Origin: Pseudideonella sakaiensis
GTDB lineage: Bacteria; Pseudomonadota; Gammaproteobacteria; Burkholderiales; Burkholderiaceae_C
Direction: 5' to 3'
DNA length: 64,000 nt
Assembly (NCBI RefSeq): GCF_001293525.1
Contig: NZ_BBYR01000002.1
Span: forward strand, 1 to 64,000
Part shown: positions 31,533-39,560 of the stretch, one piece after another
How positions within the stretch are numbered: position 1 is the first letter of the stretch
Layout of the letters: each line of letters begins with the position of its first letter
Position numbers and translations under genes: made by a program
The notes under the pieces: model-generated
What the model saw: only the letters and a program-made list of their open reading frames with translations
Database searches by the model: none
What the model was told of the DNA's origin: nothing

Positions 31533-32186
31533 TCAGGGCCGCGGCGGCGGCAGCGCCGCGAGTTCCTCCAGCGTGTTCGCGTTCGCGAACGCCGCGGGCT
31601 CGTCGAACACCACCTCGACGTGGCGCGAGCGGCGCACGAAGTCCTCGACGCGGGCGCCGCCGTCGTCGAGGTGGGCCCGCAGGGCCGGGGCGAGCGACAC
31701 CCGCCACAGCGCGAACACCGGCTGCGCCCGCGTGCGCGGGCCCTCGCGCGTGACGGCCAGCGCCACGTCCGCGCCAGTCACCGCGAGGGCCTCGCCGAGG
31801 CGGGCCCGCAGGTCGGCCGGCAGCCCGGGCGCATCGCAGGGCACCGTCAGCAGCCACGGCGTCGTGGCCGCCGCCAGGCCCGCCTCGAGGCCCGCCAGCG
31901 GCCCGGGGAACGCGGCGCGCCGGTCCGGCCACAGCGGCAGGCCGAAGGTGGCGTAGGCCTCGAGCGAGCGGTTGGCGTTGATCGCGACGGCCGCCACCTG
32001 CGGCGCCAGCCGCGCCAGCACGTGCGCCACGAGCGGGCGGCCCTGCCAGGCCTGCAGGCCCTTGTCGACGCCGCCCATGCGGCGCGCGCGGCCGCCGGCC
32101 AGCACCAGACCGGTCACCGCCTCGCGGGTGGGCAGCGGCGGGCGCGGCCGATCGTCGTCGGTGTCGATCGGGGCGGGCAGGGGCAT
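31533..32186 (-). CDS. mobA: Molybdenum cofactor guanylyltransferase
   Basis: MobA transfers GMP to molybdopterin to make MGD, the cofactor form required by the formate dehydrogenase alpha subunit. The 217-residue protein has the nucleotide-binding signature [20 protein letters not shown] near residue 25, [19 protein letters not shown], and the metal-binding VPCDAPGLP. Length is normal. It converges on the nitroreductase gene. Its location at the end of the formate dehydrogenase island suggests genes for Se, Mo and Fe-S parts of one enzyme are clustered. Confidence 0.94.
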   Translation of the reverse strand: MPLPAPIDTDDDRPRPPLPTREAVTGLVLAGGRARRMGGVDKGLQAWQGRPLVAHVLARLAPQVAAVAINANRSLEAYATFGLPLWPDRRAAFPGPLAGLEAGLAAATTPWLLTVPCDAPGLPADLRARLGEALAVTGADVALAVTREGPRTRAQPVFALWRVSLAPALRAHLDDGGARVEDFVRRSRHVEVVFDEPAAFANANTLEELAALPPPRP

Positions 32187-32304
32187 CGCGGCGGGGCGCA
32201 GGCGGCGCAGGCGGTGGGAGGGAGGAGGCGGGGGCGGCGAGGGGGAGCCGGGCCGTCCGGCGGGCGCCGCAGCATAGCCGGGGCGGCGCCGCGCGGCCGC
32301 TCCC

Positions 32305-32310
32305 TACAAT
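32305..32310 (+). promoter_or_regulatory. Probable -10 element of dcd
   Basis: TACAAT lies 29 bases before the dcd ATG in a GC-rich gap; no clear -35 hexamer is present. A GAGGA Shine-Dalgarno occurs at 32328-32332, consistent with a short leader starting just after the box. Confidence 0.45.
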
Positions 32311-32339
32311 GCCCGGCACCGCCGGACGAGGACGCGCGC

Positions 32340-32909
32340 ATGAGCATCAAGAGCGACAAGTGGATCCGCCGCATGGCCGAGCAGCACGGCATGATCGAGC
32401 CCTTCGAGCCGGGCCAGGTCCGCGTGTCCGGCGACGGCCAGCGCATCGTCAGCTACGGCACCAGCAGCTACGGCTACGACATCCGCTGCGCGCCCGAGTT
32501 CAAGGTCTTCACCAACATCCACAGCACCGTCGTCGATCCGAAGAACTTCGACGAGAAGAGCTTCGTCGACATCCAGGCGGAGACCTGCATCATCCCGCCC
32601 AACAGCTTCGCGCTGGCGCGCACCGTCGAGTACTTCCGCATCCCGCGCAACGTGCTGACGATCTGCCTCGGCAAGAGCACCTACGCGCGCTGCGGCATCA
32701 TCGTCAACGTCACGCCCTTCGAGCCCGAGTGGGAAGGCTACGTGACGCTCGAGTTCAGCAACACCACGCCGCTGCCCGCCAAGATCTACGCGGGCGAGGG
32801 CTGCGCGCAGGTGCTGTTCTTCGAGAGCGACGAGGTCTGTGAGACCAGCTACAAGGACCGCGGCGGCAAGTACCAGGGCCAGCGCGGCGTGACCCTGCCG
32901 AAGGCCTGA
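32340..32909 (+). CDS. dcd: dCTP deaminase
   Basis: Converts dCTP to dUTP, supplying dTMP synthesis. The 189-residue protein starts [24 protein letters not shown], has [43 protein letters not shown] with the catalytic Glu region in [18 protein letters not shown], and the C-terminal [13 protein letters not shown] typical of Dcd. Preceded by a GAGGA ribosome site, followed by a strong terminator. Confidence 0.97.
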   Translation: MSIKSDKWIRRMAEQHGMIEPFEPGQVRVSGDGQRIVSYGTSSYGYDIRCAPEFKVFTNIHSTVVDPKNFDEKSFVDIQAETCIIPPNSFALARTVEYFRIPRNVLTICLGKSTYARCGIIVNVTPFEPEWEGYVTLEFSNTTPLPAKIYAGEGCAQVLFFESDEVCETSYKDRGGKYQGQRGVTLPKA

Positions 32910-32929
32910 ACCCCCCGCACCCGCCGCGC

Positions 32930-32965
32930 GCGCCTGCGCGCCGGCACCCCGCGGCGCGCAGGCGC
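32930..32965 (+). terminator. Strong hairpin downstream of dcd
   Basis: GCGCCTGCGCGCC (32930-32942) and GGCGCGCAGGCGC (32953-32965) form a perfect 13-bp stem with a 10-base loop, starting 21 bp after the dcd stop. No U-tract follows, as is common in very GC-rich genomes. It would separate dcd from the metallopeptidase gene. Confidence 0.7.
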
Positions 32966-32991
32966 CGCGACCGAGCCCGAGGAGTCGCGCG

Positions 32992-33879
32992 ATGCGCATG
33001 GACGGCCAGGAAGAGAGCAGCAACGTCGAGGACCGCCGCGGCGGCGGCGGAGGCGGTGGCGGCGGGATCGGCATCGGCCGCGGCGGTCTCGGCGTCGGCT
33101 CGATCGTCATCGCGCTGGTCGCCGGCTGGATCTTCGGCATCAACCCGCTGACCGTGCTCGGCGTGCTGGAGGGCGGCGGCCCGGCGCCGCAGAGCGCGCC
33201 GGCCGGCCCCGCGCCGGCGCCGCCGGCGGGCGACACCGAGGCCCGCTTCGTCTCACAGGTGCTGCGCAGCACCGAGCAGGTCTGGGACGAGCTCTTCGTC
33301 GCCAGCGGCCAGCGCTACCAGGCCCCGCGGCTCGTGCTCTTCCGCGGCAGCTACCCCACCGCCTGCGGCCGCGGCGAGGCGGCGATGGGCCCGTTCTACT
33401 GCCCCGGCGACGAGAAGGTCTACATCGACCTGTCCTTCTACGACACGATGAAGCGCCAGCTCGGCGCGCCGGGCGACTTCGCCCAGGCCTATGTCATCGC
33501 CCACGAGGTCGGCCACCACGTGCAACACCTGCTCGGCCTGACCGAGCGCGTCGACCGCATGCGCGGCCGCGTCAGCCAGGCCCAGCAGAACGCGCTCAGC
33601 GTGCGCCTCGAGCTGCAGGCCGACTGCTTCGCCGGCGTCTGGGCCCACCACTCGCAGCGCCGCGGCGCCGGCTGGCGCCTCGAGGATGGTGACATCGAGG
33701 AGGCCCTCAACGCCGCATCGCAGATCGGCGACGACCGCCTGCAGGGCCGCGCCGGCGGCGCCGTCCGCCCCGAGACCTTCACCCACGGCAGCAGCGCCCA
33801 GCGCGTCGAGTGGTTCAAGCGCGGGCTGCAGTCGGGCAGCGTGCCGGGGTGCAACACCTTCGACGGGGCGCGGCTGTAG
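32992..33879 (+). CDS. Neutral zinc metallopeptidase (YpfJ family)
   Basis: A 295-residue protein with the zincin motif HEVGHH at [17 protein letters not shown] and the downstream [14 protein letters not shown] segment giving the third ligand, both typical of the YpfJ/putative neutral zinc metallopeptidase family. The N-terminus is a Gly-rich run followed by one membrane helix ([17 protein letters not shown]) and a Pro/Ala spacer, so the catalytic domain probably faces the periplasm. ATGs at 32992 and 32998 are both usable; a GAGGAG site precedes them. Substrate unknown. Confidence 0.92.
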   Translation: MRMDGQEESSNVEDRRGGGGGGGGGIGIGRGGLGVGSIVIALVAGWIFGINPLTVLGVLEGGGPAPQSAPAGPAPAPPAGDTEARFVSQVLRSTEQVWDELFVASGQRYQAPRLVLFRGSYPTACGRGEAAMGPFYCPGDEKVYIDLSFYDTMKRQLGAPGDFAQAYVIAHEVGHHVQHLLGLTERVDRMRGRVSQAQQNALSVRLELQADCFAGVWAHHSQRRGAGWRLEDGDIEEALNAASQIGDDRLQGRAGGAVRPETFTHGSSAQRVEWFKRGLQSGSVPGCNTFDGARL

Positions 33880-33934
33880 CGGGCCGACGCCTGCCCGCCG
33901 GCATTCGCCCGCGCCGGCGTACGGCGATCCGTCC

Positions 33935-34276
33935 TTACCCGACGATGCCCAGGCAGTTCCCCCAGGGGTCGCGGTACTGCGCCATCGACTGTCCGTCCTC
34001 GATCGCCATCGGCCCGCGCCAGCGCTGCGCGCCGAGGGATTCGAGGCGGGCCTGGGCGGCGGCGAAGTCGTCGACGGCCCAGTAGGGCACGCTGCCGGCG
34101 GCGCCGCTGGCGACCTTGGCGTCGGCCGGGACGAACTCCAGGCGCAGCGGGCCGAGGCGCAGCGCGGCCAGGCCGGGGATGCCGTCGTCGACGATCGCAC
34201 CCGGCCAGGCACGGGCGTACCACGCGCGCGCGGCCACCGGATCGGCGACGTGGACGAGCAGCGCCGCGAGCCTCAC
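33935..34276 (-). CDS. VOC (glyoxalase/bleomycin resistance) family protein
   Basis: A small one-module VOC protein of 113 residues, starting at GTG 34276 which overlaps the lldD stop (GTGA). Features: LLVHVADPVAARAWYARAWPG at the N-terminus, PYWAVDDFAAAQARLESLGA in the second half and the terminal YRDPWGNCLGI motif with a possible metal ligand. VOC proteins include lactoylglutathione lyases and drug-binding proteins. Coupling to a lactate dehydrogenase-like gene makes a methylglyoxal/lactate role attractive, but the sequence does not show it. Confidence 0.8.
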   Translation of the reverse strand: MRLAALLVHVADPVAARAWYARAWPGAIVDDGIPGLAALRLGPLRLEFVPADAKVASGAAGSVPYWAVDDFAAAQARLESLGAQRWRGPMAIEDGQSMAQYRDPWGNCLGIVG

Positions 34277-35442
34277 CGCGCGAGCCCGTCGAGCCGCTCC
34301 CGCCAGCCGGGCAGCAGGATGCCGGCGTCGACGTCCTGCAGCCGGGTGTGGCCGCAGAAGGCCATCGTGAGGTCGAGTTCCTTGTGCAGGATCTGCAGCG
34401 TGCGGGTGACGCCTTCGCGCCCCATCGCGCCGAGGCCGTAGAGGAAGGCGCGTCCGATCAGGGTGCCGCGCGCGCCGAGGGCCCAGGCCTTCAGCACGTC
34501 CTGGCCGCTGCGGATGCCGCCGTCCATCCAGACCTCGATCCGCGAGCCCACCGCGTCGGCGATCGCGGGCAGTGCGGCGATGGACGACGGGGCGCCGTCG
34601 AGCTGGCGGCCGCCGTGGTTGGAGACGATCAGCGCGTCGGCGCCGCTGTCGGCGGCCAGGCGCGCGTCCTCCACGTCCATGATGCCCTTGATGATCAGCT
34701 TGCCGCCCCAGCGCCGCTTGATCCATTCGACGTCGCGCCAGCTGAGGGCGGGGTCGAACTGCTCGGCGGTCCAGGCGCTGAGGGAGGACAGGTCGCCGAC
34801 GCCCTTCGCGTGGCCGACGATGTTGCCGAAGCTCCGGCGCGGCGTGCCGAGCATGCCGAGGCACCAGCGCGGCTTGGTCGCCAGGTTGAGCAGGTTGCGC
34901 AGCGTGGGCTTGGGCGGCGCGGACAGGCCGTTCTTCAGGTCCTTGTGGCGCTGGCCGAGGATCTGCAGGTCCAGCGTGAGCATCAGCGCACCGCAGCGCG
35001 CGGCCTTGGCGCGGTCGATCAGGCGCTCGATGAAGTCGCGGTCCTTCATCACGTAGAGCTGGAACCAGAACGGTGCGCGGGTGCGCGCGGCCACGTCCTC
35101 GATCGAGCAGATGCTCATGGTCGAGAGCGTGAAGGGGATGCCGAAGGCCTCGGCCGCCTGCGCCGCGAGGATCTCGCCGTCGGCGTGCTGCATGCCGGTC
35201 AGGCCGGTGGGTGCGATCGCCACCGGCATCGCGGTGTCGACGCCGACCATCGCGGTGCGCGTGCTGCGCCCTTCCATGTTCACCGCCACGCGCTGGCGCA
35301 GCAGCAGCTTGCCGAAGTCGTGCTCGTTGGCGCGGTAGGTGCTCTCCGTCCACGAGCCGCTGTCGGCGTAGTCGTAGAACATGCGGGGAACGCGGCGCCG
35401 CGCGAGGCGCTGCAGGTCGCCGACGTGGGTGATCACGGGCAT
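34273..35442 (-). CDS. lldD: FMN-dependent alpha-hydroxy-acid (L-lactate) dehydrogenase
   Basis: A 389-residue flavoprotein of the LldD/glycolate oxidase family that oxidises L-lactate or a related hydroxy acid and passes electrons to quinone. It begins MPVITHVGDLQRLARRRVPRMFYDYADSGSWTEST, has PVAIAPTGLTGMQHADGE, PFWFQLYVMKDRDF, LTLDLQILGQRHKD and the catalytic SNHGGRQLDGAPSS with the active His, then GIRSGQDVLKAWALGARGTLIGR (phosphate of FMN). Substrate assignment to lactate is by family. A CGGAGAG ribosome site precedes it and a TAGCAT hexamer lies about 30 bp upstream. Confidence 0.9.
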   Translation of the reverse strand: MPVITHVGDLQRLARRRVPRMFYDYADSGSWTESTYRANEHDFGKLLLRQRVAVNMEGRSTRTAMVGVDTAMPVAIAPTGLTGMQHADGEILAAQAAEAFGIPFTLSTMSICSIEDVAARTRAPFWFQLYVMKDRDFIERLIDRAKAARCGALMLTLDLQILGQRHKDLKNGLSAPPKPTLRNLLNLATKPRWCLGMLGTPRRSFGNIVGHAKGVGDLSSLSAWTAEQFDPALSWRDVEWIKRRWGGKLIIKGIMDVEDARLAADSGADALIVSNHGGRQLDGAPSSIAALPAIADAVGSRIEVWMDGGIRSGQDVLKAWALGARGTLIGRAFLYGLGAMGREGVTRTLQILHKELDLTMAFCGHTRLQDVDAGILLPGWRERLDGLAR

Positions 35443-35535
35443 GGGCTCTCCGGGTTGCGACGGCCCGGATGCTATGCCAGCGGCGCGGCCGGGGGCCTCC
35501 CCGTCAACCCGGGGACGTCGCCCGCGGGGGGGCGC

Positions 35536-36114
35536 TCAGCGGGTGTTGACCACGTCCCGGTGGAAGGGCGCGAGCTGCGCCAGGAAGCGGTTCTGCACCG
35601 CGAACGGGATGCCGCGCGCGGCCATCGTGTCCTGCAGCACCTCGACCAGGGCGTTGAAGTCCGCGGCGCGCAGGTCCAGGCCGGCGTGCGCCTTGCGCAT
35701 GTTGGCGCCCTCGTAGACGCAGGGCCCGCCGCTGAGGCGGCAGAACTGGGCCTTCAGCTGGGTGCGCAGGTTCGGCAGGTCCGCGTCGCCGAAGAAGGGG
35801 AGCAGCCGTGGATCGCTCAGCGCGCGCTGCAGCATGCCCTCGACGATGCCGTCGATGCCGGCGGGGCCGCCGAGCGCGCGGTAGAGCGCCGGATCGGCGG
35901 GCGCGACGACCACGGGCGGGCGCGGGTCCGGGTCGGCCATCGCGGCGCGCACGCGGGCGATCTCGGCCTGGGTCTCGGGCGAGAGGCCGGGGGCCGGGGC
36001 GGCCGGACCGGGCTGGGCCGCTGCCGACCCGACGGCGAAGGCGCCGGCCAGCAGCAGCGCGAGCGGGGCGCGGGGGAACGGGCGGCGGGGCGGCGGGCAC
36101 GCGGAGGACGTCAT
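35536..36114 (-). CDS. Group 1 truncated hemoglobin with signal peptide
   Basis: A 192-residue protein. The first about 33 residues (PRAPLALLLAGAFAVGSAAAQ) form a Sec signal, followed by a Pro/Ala spacer to about residue 72. The globin domain has LYRALGGPAGIDGIVEGMLQRALSDPRLLPFFGDADLPNLRTQLKAQFCRLSGGPCVYEGANMRKAHAGLDL, with the proximal His probably in KAHAGL and two Cys flanking the SGGP loop. Export of a trHb1 is uncommon. It is followed after 66 bp... upstream on the same strand by the DUF3034 gene, a pairing seen in other betaproteobacteria. Confidence 0.88.
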   Translation of the reverse strand: MTSSACPPPRRPFPRAPLALLLAGAFAVGSAAAQPGPAAPAPGLSPETQAEIARVRAAMADPDPRPPVVVAPADPALYRALGGPAGIDGIVEGMLQRALSDPRLLPFFGDADLPNLRTQLKAQFCRLSGGPCVYEGANMRKAHAGLDLRAADFNALVEVLQDTMAARGIPFAVQNRFLAQLAPFHRDVVNTR

Positions 36115-36180
36115 GGCGGCGGGCGCGGGGCGCGGTGGGGTCGGGCGAGGGGGCGGAGGGGTCGGCGGCGCGGGGACGCG

Positions 36181-37227
36181 TCAGTACGACACCTGGGCCG
36201 AGACGTAGCCGCCGGTCTGGCGGCGCGGCACGACCGCGGGCACGATCACGCCGAGGTCGACGTAGGCGGCCGTGAGCGAGAAGTTCTTGTTCGGCGCCCA
36301 GGCCACGAACACGTCTTTCCACGCGTCCTCGCGCAGCCCGTTGCCGAGCGGCCCGGGGTTCAGGTTGTCCGGCTTGTCTCGGTACTCGAAGCCGATCGCC
36401 AGGTCCGGCCGCAGCAGCCACGCGACCGCGATCTCCGGCACCAGGCGGTAGCGCCGTTGGCCGGTGGCGCCGAAGCCGAGGAGGCCGCCCTGGTTGGCGC
36501 GGGTGGCGCGCAGCGTGCCGTTGACGAGCAGGCCCTGGGCCAGGAAGAGCTTGCTGGCGCTGACGTAGGCATCGATGCCGCTGCGCCGGGCGCCCAGCGC
36601 CTGCAGCGTGCCCGCGAGGCCGCCGGCGTCGAGCTCCTTGATCTGCAGGCCGATGCTGGTCTGCGGCACCCAGCGGTCGCTGTCGAGGATGGCCTCGCCG
36701 GCCACGCGCAGCTTCAGGCCGAGGATGTTCTGCTTCAGCTGCGCGCCGGGCACGCCGAGCGCCGCGCCGGTGCCGCCGGTGTCGAAGACCTGGCGGCCGA
36801 TCGACAGCTCGGCCCGGTCGCCGTAGCCGATCGCCGCGCCGTAGGCGGTGAGGCCGTAGTCGCGCGTGTGGACCCGGCTCAGGTGGCTGCTGACGCCGAG
36901 GCCGGTGCCGTTCGCATAGGTGCCGATCAGCGCCCAGGGCACGATGCCACCGCCGGCGCTGCCTTCGATGCTGCCCACGCCACCGGTCAACCGCAGCTTG
37001 CCGCGCCGGGCCGGGGTCGGGCGGCCCTTGCGCTCGGCCTGGGCCCCCTTGGCGGGCGCCGCCGACGGCGCAGCGGCCGTCGTGGCCTGGGCCCGGGCCG
37101 GGCCGGGCAGCGCGAGCACGGCGGCGGCGGCCAGCGCGGTCGCGAGGGCGGCCGCGGTGGGGGCCCACCCGCTGCGGCGGTCGGGGGCGGCGGACGCGGG
37201 GGCCGGGGCGGCGGGGCGCAGGGACAT
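36181..37227 (-). CDS. DUF3034 family outer-membrane-like protein
   Basis: A 348-residue protein with a signal peptide (hydrophobic stretch ATALAAAAVLALPGPARAQA). The mature part has alternating beta-type segments and ends VSAQVSY, with motifs KLRLTGGVGSIEGSAGGGIVPWALIGTYA, AAIGYGDRAELSIGRQVFDTG and YRLVPEIAVAWLLRPDLAIGFEYRDKPDNL that are typical of DUF3034. Predicted as a beta barrel-like envelope protein; function unknown. A GGAG Shine-Dalgarno precedes the ATG. It lies upstream of the exported truncated hemoglobin gene, 66 bp apart, so the two are probably one transcript. Confidence 0.85.
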   Translation of the reverse strand: MSLRPAAPAPASAAPDRRSGWAPTAAALATALAAAAVLALPGPARAQATTAAAPSAAPAKGAQAERKGRPTPARRGKLRLTGGVGSIEGSAGGGIVPWALIGTYANGTGLGVSSHLSRVHTRDYGLTAYGAAIGYGDRAELSIGRQVFDTGGTGAALGVPGAQLKQNILGLKLRVAGEAILDSDRWVPQTSIGLQIKELDAGGLAGTLQALGARRSGIDAYVSASKLFLAQGLLVNGTLRATRANQGGLLGFGATGQRRYRLVPEIAVAWLLRPDLAIGFEYRDKPDNLNPGPLGNGLREDAWKDVFVAWAPNKNFSLTAAYVDLGVIVPAVVPRRQTGGYVSAQVSY

Positions 37228-37292
37228 CGGGAACTCCTGGGGCCTGGCCGGCGCGCGCCGGCCTGGGATGACGCGGCCAGTGTGCCGGCGCT

Positions 37293-38531
37293 TCAGTCGG
37301 CCGATGCCTCGAACAAGGGGGCTTCTTCGGCCGACTCCGCGCCGCCGGCCGGTGCGCGCGCATCGAACAGCGGCAGCGTCTCGCCGCGCGGCGGCAGCGC
37401 GGCGGCACGGCGGGCCGCCTCGGCCGCGGGCAGCAGCGCCGCAGCCCGCACGCCCAGCAGGCGCAGGCGGCGCGACAGGTCCACCCGCTTCAGGCATTGG
37501 CCGGCGGCGCGCCGGATCTCGGCCGCGTCCGCGGTGTGCGCGGGCAGCGTGACGGCGCGGCTGACGATGCGGAAGTCGTCGAAGCGCAGCTTGATCGCGA
37601 CGTTGCGCGCGACGTAGCCCTTGCGCTGCAGGTCCCCCGCGAGCTTGACGCAGAGTTCGGTGAACAGCGCGGACAGGGTGGCCCGGTCGCGCACCGCGTG
37701 CAGGTCGCGTTCGAAGGTGGTCTCGCGGCTGATCGACACCGGCTCGCTGTGCGTCACCACGGGCCGCTCGTCGCGGCCGTGCGCCGCCTCGTGCAGCCAG
37801 GCGCCGTAGCTGCGGCCGAAGGTCTCGACCAGCCAGGCCGGGTCGGCCGCGGCCAGCTCGCCGATGCGGTGAATGCCGAAGCCGGCGAGCCGCTCGCTGG
37901 CCTTCGGGCCGATGCCGTTGATCTTGCGCGCCGGCAGCGGCCAGATGCGCGTGGGGATCTCGTCGGCGGCGAGCAGCGTGAGGCCGTCGGGCTTGTCGAG
38001 GTCGGAGCAGATCTTCGCCAGCAGCTTGTTCGGCGCCACGCCGATCGAGCAGCGCAGCCCGGTGGCCTCGAACACGGCGGCCTTCAGCGCCTGCGCCACC
38101 GCGCGGCCGCCGTCGCCGGCGGTGCCGGGCAGGCCGCTCAGGTCGAGGTAGATCTCGTCGATGCCGCGGTCCTCGATGCGCGGCGCGATGGCCGCGGCCG
38201 CGGCCTTGAAGCGGCGCGAGAACTCGCGGTAGCGCTCGAAGTCCGTCGGCAGCAGCACCGCCTGCGGTGCGAGCTGGGCCGCCTTCATCATGCCCATCGC
38301 CGAGTGCACGCCGAAGGCGCGCGCGGCATAGCTGGCCGTGGTGACCACGCCGCGGCCGGCATAGTCACGCAGCCGGGCATAGCGGAAGCCGCCGCCCGGC
38401 AGCGGCTCGGGCGCATGGCGGCGGCCGCCGCCGATCACCACGGGTTCGCCGGCCAGGTCGGGGTAGCGCAGCAGCTCGACGGACGCGTAGAAGGCGTCCA
38501 TGTCGAGGTGGGCGATCAGGCGGGGCGGCAT
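37293..38531 (-). CDS. dinB: DNA polymerase IV (Y family)
   Basis: Translesion polymerase. The 412-residue sequence starts MPPRLIAHLDMDAFYASVEL with the first catalytic Asp, has the second catalytic pair region IEDRGIDEIYLDLSGL, the helix-hairpin-helix KINGIGPKASERLAGFGIHRIGEL and a little-finger domain. Near the C-terminus the motif ETLPLFD resembles a beta-clamp binding peptide. A CATGCG/TAGGCT patch upstream is the only promoter-like feature; no LexA box (CTGT-N8-ACAG) was found in the short upstream gap. Confidence 0.95.
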   Translation of the reverse strand: MPPRLIAHLDMDAFYASVELLRYPDLAGEPVVIGGGRRHAPEPLPGGGFRYARLRDYAGRGVVTTASYAARAFGVHSAMGMMKAAQLAPQAVLLPTDFERYREFSRRFKAAAAAIAPRIEDRGIDEIYLDLSGLPGTAGDGGRAVAQALKAAVFEATGLRCSIGVAPNKLLAKICSDLDKPDGLTLLAADEIPTRIWPLPARKINGIGPKASERLAGFGIHRIGELAAADPAWLVETFGRSYGAWLHEAAHGRDERPVVTHSEPVSISRETTFERDLHAVRDRATLSALFTELCVKLAGDLQRKGYVARNVAIKLRFDDFRIVSRAVTLPAHTADAAEIRRAAGQCLKRVDLSRRLRLLGVRAAALLPAAEAARRAAALPPRGETLPLFDARAPAGGAESAEEAPLFEASAD

Positions 38532-38616
38532 GGCGAGCGGGCGGCGCCGCCGAGCCTAGCGCATGCGGGGTGGATGCGGCGGCCGGCGCCGCCGGGCCGC
38601 TCTGGCGCTCAGGCGC

Positions 38617-39042
38617 TCAGGCCTGGATCGAGCCGCCCAGCGAGCGGCCGGCGCCGGCATAGGCGCCGTAGACGGCCGGTGCATCGCGCGGCAGCAGCAC
38701 GTCGATCGCGCGGTCGAGCGCCGCGGTGGCGCGGGCGAAGGACTCGCGCTGGGCCGCGACGTGCCCGCTGGTCGAGGCCAGGCGCAGCCGCAGGGCCGGC
38801 GGGATGGGGCCCTGGCGGGCCGCGCGGGTGAAGTGGTCGACGGCCCGCGCCAGCGCCCGGTGCAGCTCGGCCGACTGGCTGTCGATCTCCGCCAGGTCGC
38901 GCTGGCGCAGCGCCTCGCCCAGGCCGCTGAGCCGCTGCTCGACGGCGCTGAGCGTCTCCTCCAGCGCCGGCGTCGGATCGACCGCCACCGCAGGGCTGCG
39001 GGCGGGGGACACGGGCGGAAGGGCAGGGCGCGAAGGATGCAT
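38617..39042 (-). CDS. flgN: Flagellar export chaperone FlgN
   Basis: FlgN escorts the hook-filament junction proteins FlgK and FlgL to the export gate. This 141-residue, mostly helical protein (LEETLSAVEQRLSGLGEALRQRDLAEID ... LHRALARAVDHFTRAARQ) sits directly downstream of flgM, the usual location. Start: ATG at 39042 (MHPSRPAL); a GTG at 39063 in frame is an alternative. Sequence conservation in FlgN is low, so the assignment rests largely on position, size and helical pattern. Confidence 0.82.
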   Translation of the reverse strand: MHPSRPALPPVSPARSPAVAVDPTPALEETLSAVEQRLSGLGEALRQRDLAEIDSQSAELHRALARAVDHFTRAARQGPIPPALRLRLASTSGHVAAQRESFARATAALDRAIDVLLPRDAPAVYGAYAGAGRSLGGSIQA

Positions 39043-39089
39043 GGTCGTGTCGGGCCGGTTCACGGTGAAGTCAGGGGCCCGCGCTGCGC

Positions 39090-39398
39090 TCAGTGCGGGC
39101 GGCTCAGCAGTTCCTGGGCGTTCGACAGCAGCTTGTCGGCGATCGCCTCGGCGTTCACCTGGTAGCTGCCGTCGCGGATGGCGCGGGTGATGCCTTCGAC
39201 CTTGGCCTGGTCGAACTCGCCCGCCGCGGCCTGCACGTCGTCGCCGCGCATCAGCGCGGTGGCGGTGCTCGAGAGCTCGACCTTGCTGCCGCCGCCCTGG
39301 GCGGCGGCGCCGTTGGTCTTGGCCCCGCCGGTCTCCACGGCACCGCCACGGGTGCTCGCGGGGACCGAGCCGGGCTTGTCGAAGGAACCGATTTTCAT
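39090..39398 (-). CDS. flgM: Anti-sigma-28 factor FlgM
   Basis: FlgM binds FliA (sigma-28) until the hook is complete, then is exported. The 102-residue protein starts MKIGSFDKPGSV; the N-terminal half is polar and low in structure, and the C-terminal helices (EFDQAKVEGITRAIRDGSYQVNAEAIADKLLSNAQELL) match the FliA-binding region. A GGAG ribosome site is 8 bases upstream. It has its own sigma-28 promoter and a leader hairpin, and is followed by flgN. Confidence 0.93.
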   Translation of the reverse strand: MKIGSFDKPGSVPASTRGGAVETGGAKTNGAAAQGGGSKVELSSTATALMRGDDVQAAAGEFDQAKVEGITRAIRDGSYQVNAEAIADKLLSNAQELLSRPH

Positions 39399-39410
39399 GG
39401 CGTTCTCCAG

Positions 39411-39435
39411 AAAGGGGTGCCCCGGGGACCCCTTA
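39411..39435 (-). terminator. Hairpin in the flgM leader
   Basis: On the minus strand AAGGGGT...ACCCCTT arms enclose CCCCGGGG, giving a near-perfect hairpin followed by TTTCT. It lies between the sigma-28 promoter and the flgM ribosome site. It can be read as the terminator of the flgA transcript, or as a structure in the flgM mRNA leader; both are possible. Confidence 0.55.
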
Positions 39436-39467
39436 CCGCAGGGCTCCGACCGGTTCACGTGGGTCGT

Positions 39468-39494
39468 TCTTCGGCCCACGAGCCGCCGACTTTA
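39468..39494 (-). promoter_or_regulatory. Sigma-28 (FliA) promoter of flgM
   Basis: The minus strand reads TAAA (39494-39491), a 15-base spacer, then GCCGAAGA (39475-39468). The FliA consensus is TAAA-N15-GCCGATAA; the match is 4/4 and 6/8 with exact spacing. It is 69 bases upstream of the flgM ATG and inside the flgA-flgM gap, where a class III promoter is expected. Confidence 0.85.
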
Positions 39495-39560
39495 GGTCTT
39501 TTTGACCGCCAGCCGGGGAAGATGCCCCCAAAGTGCAAGCAAACGTCATGCGAAGCGCCG

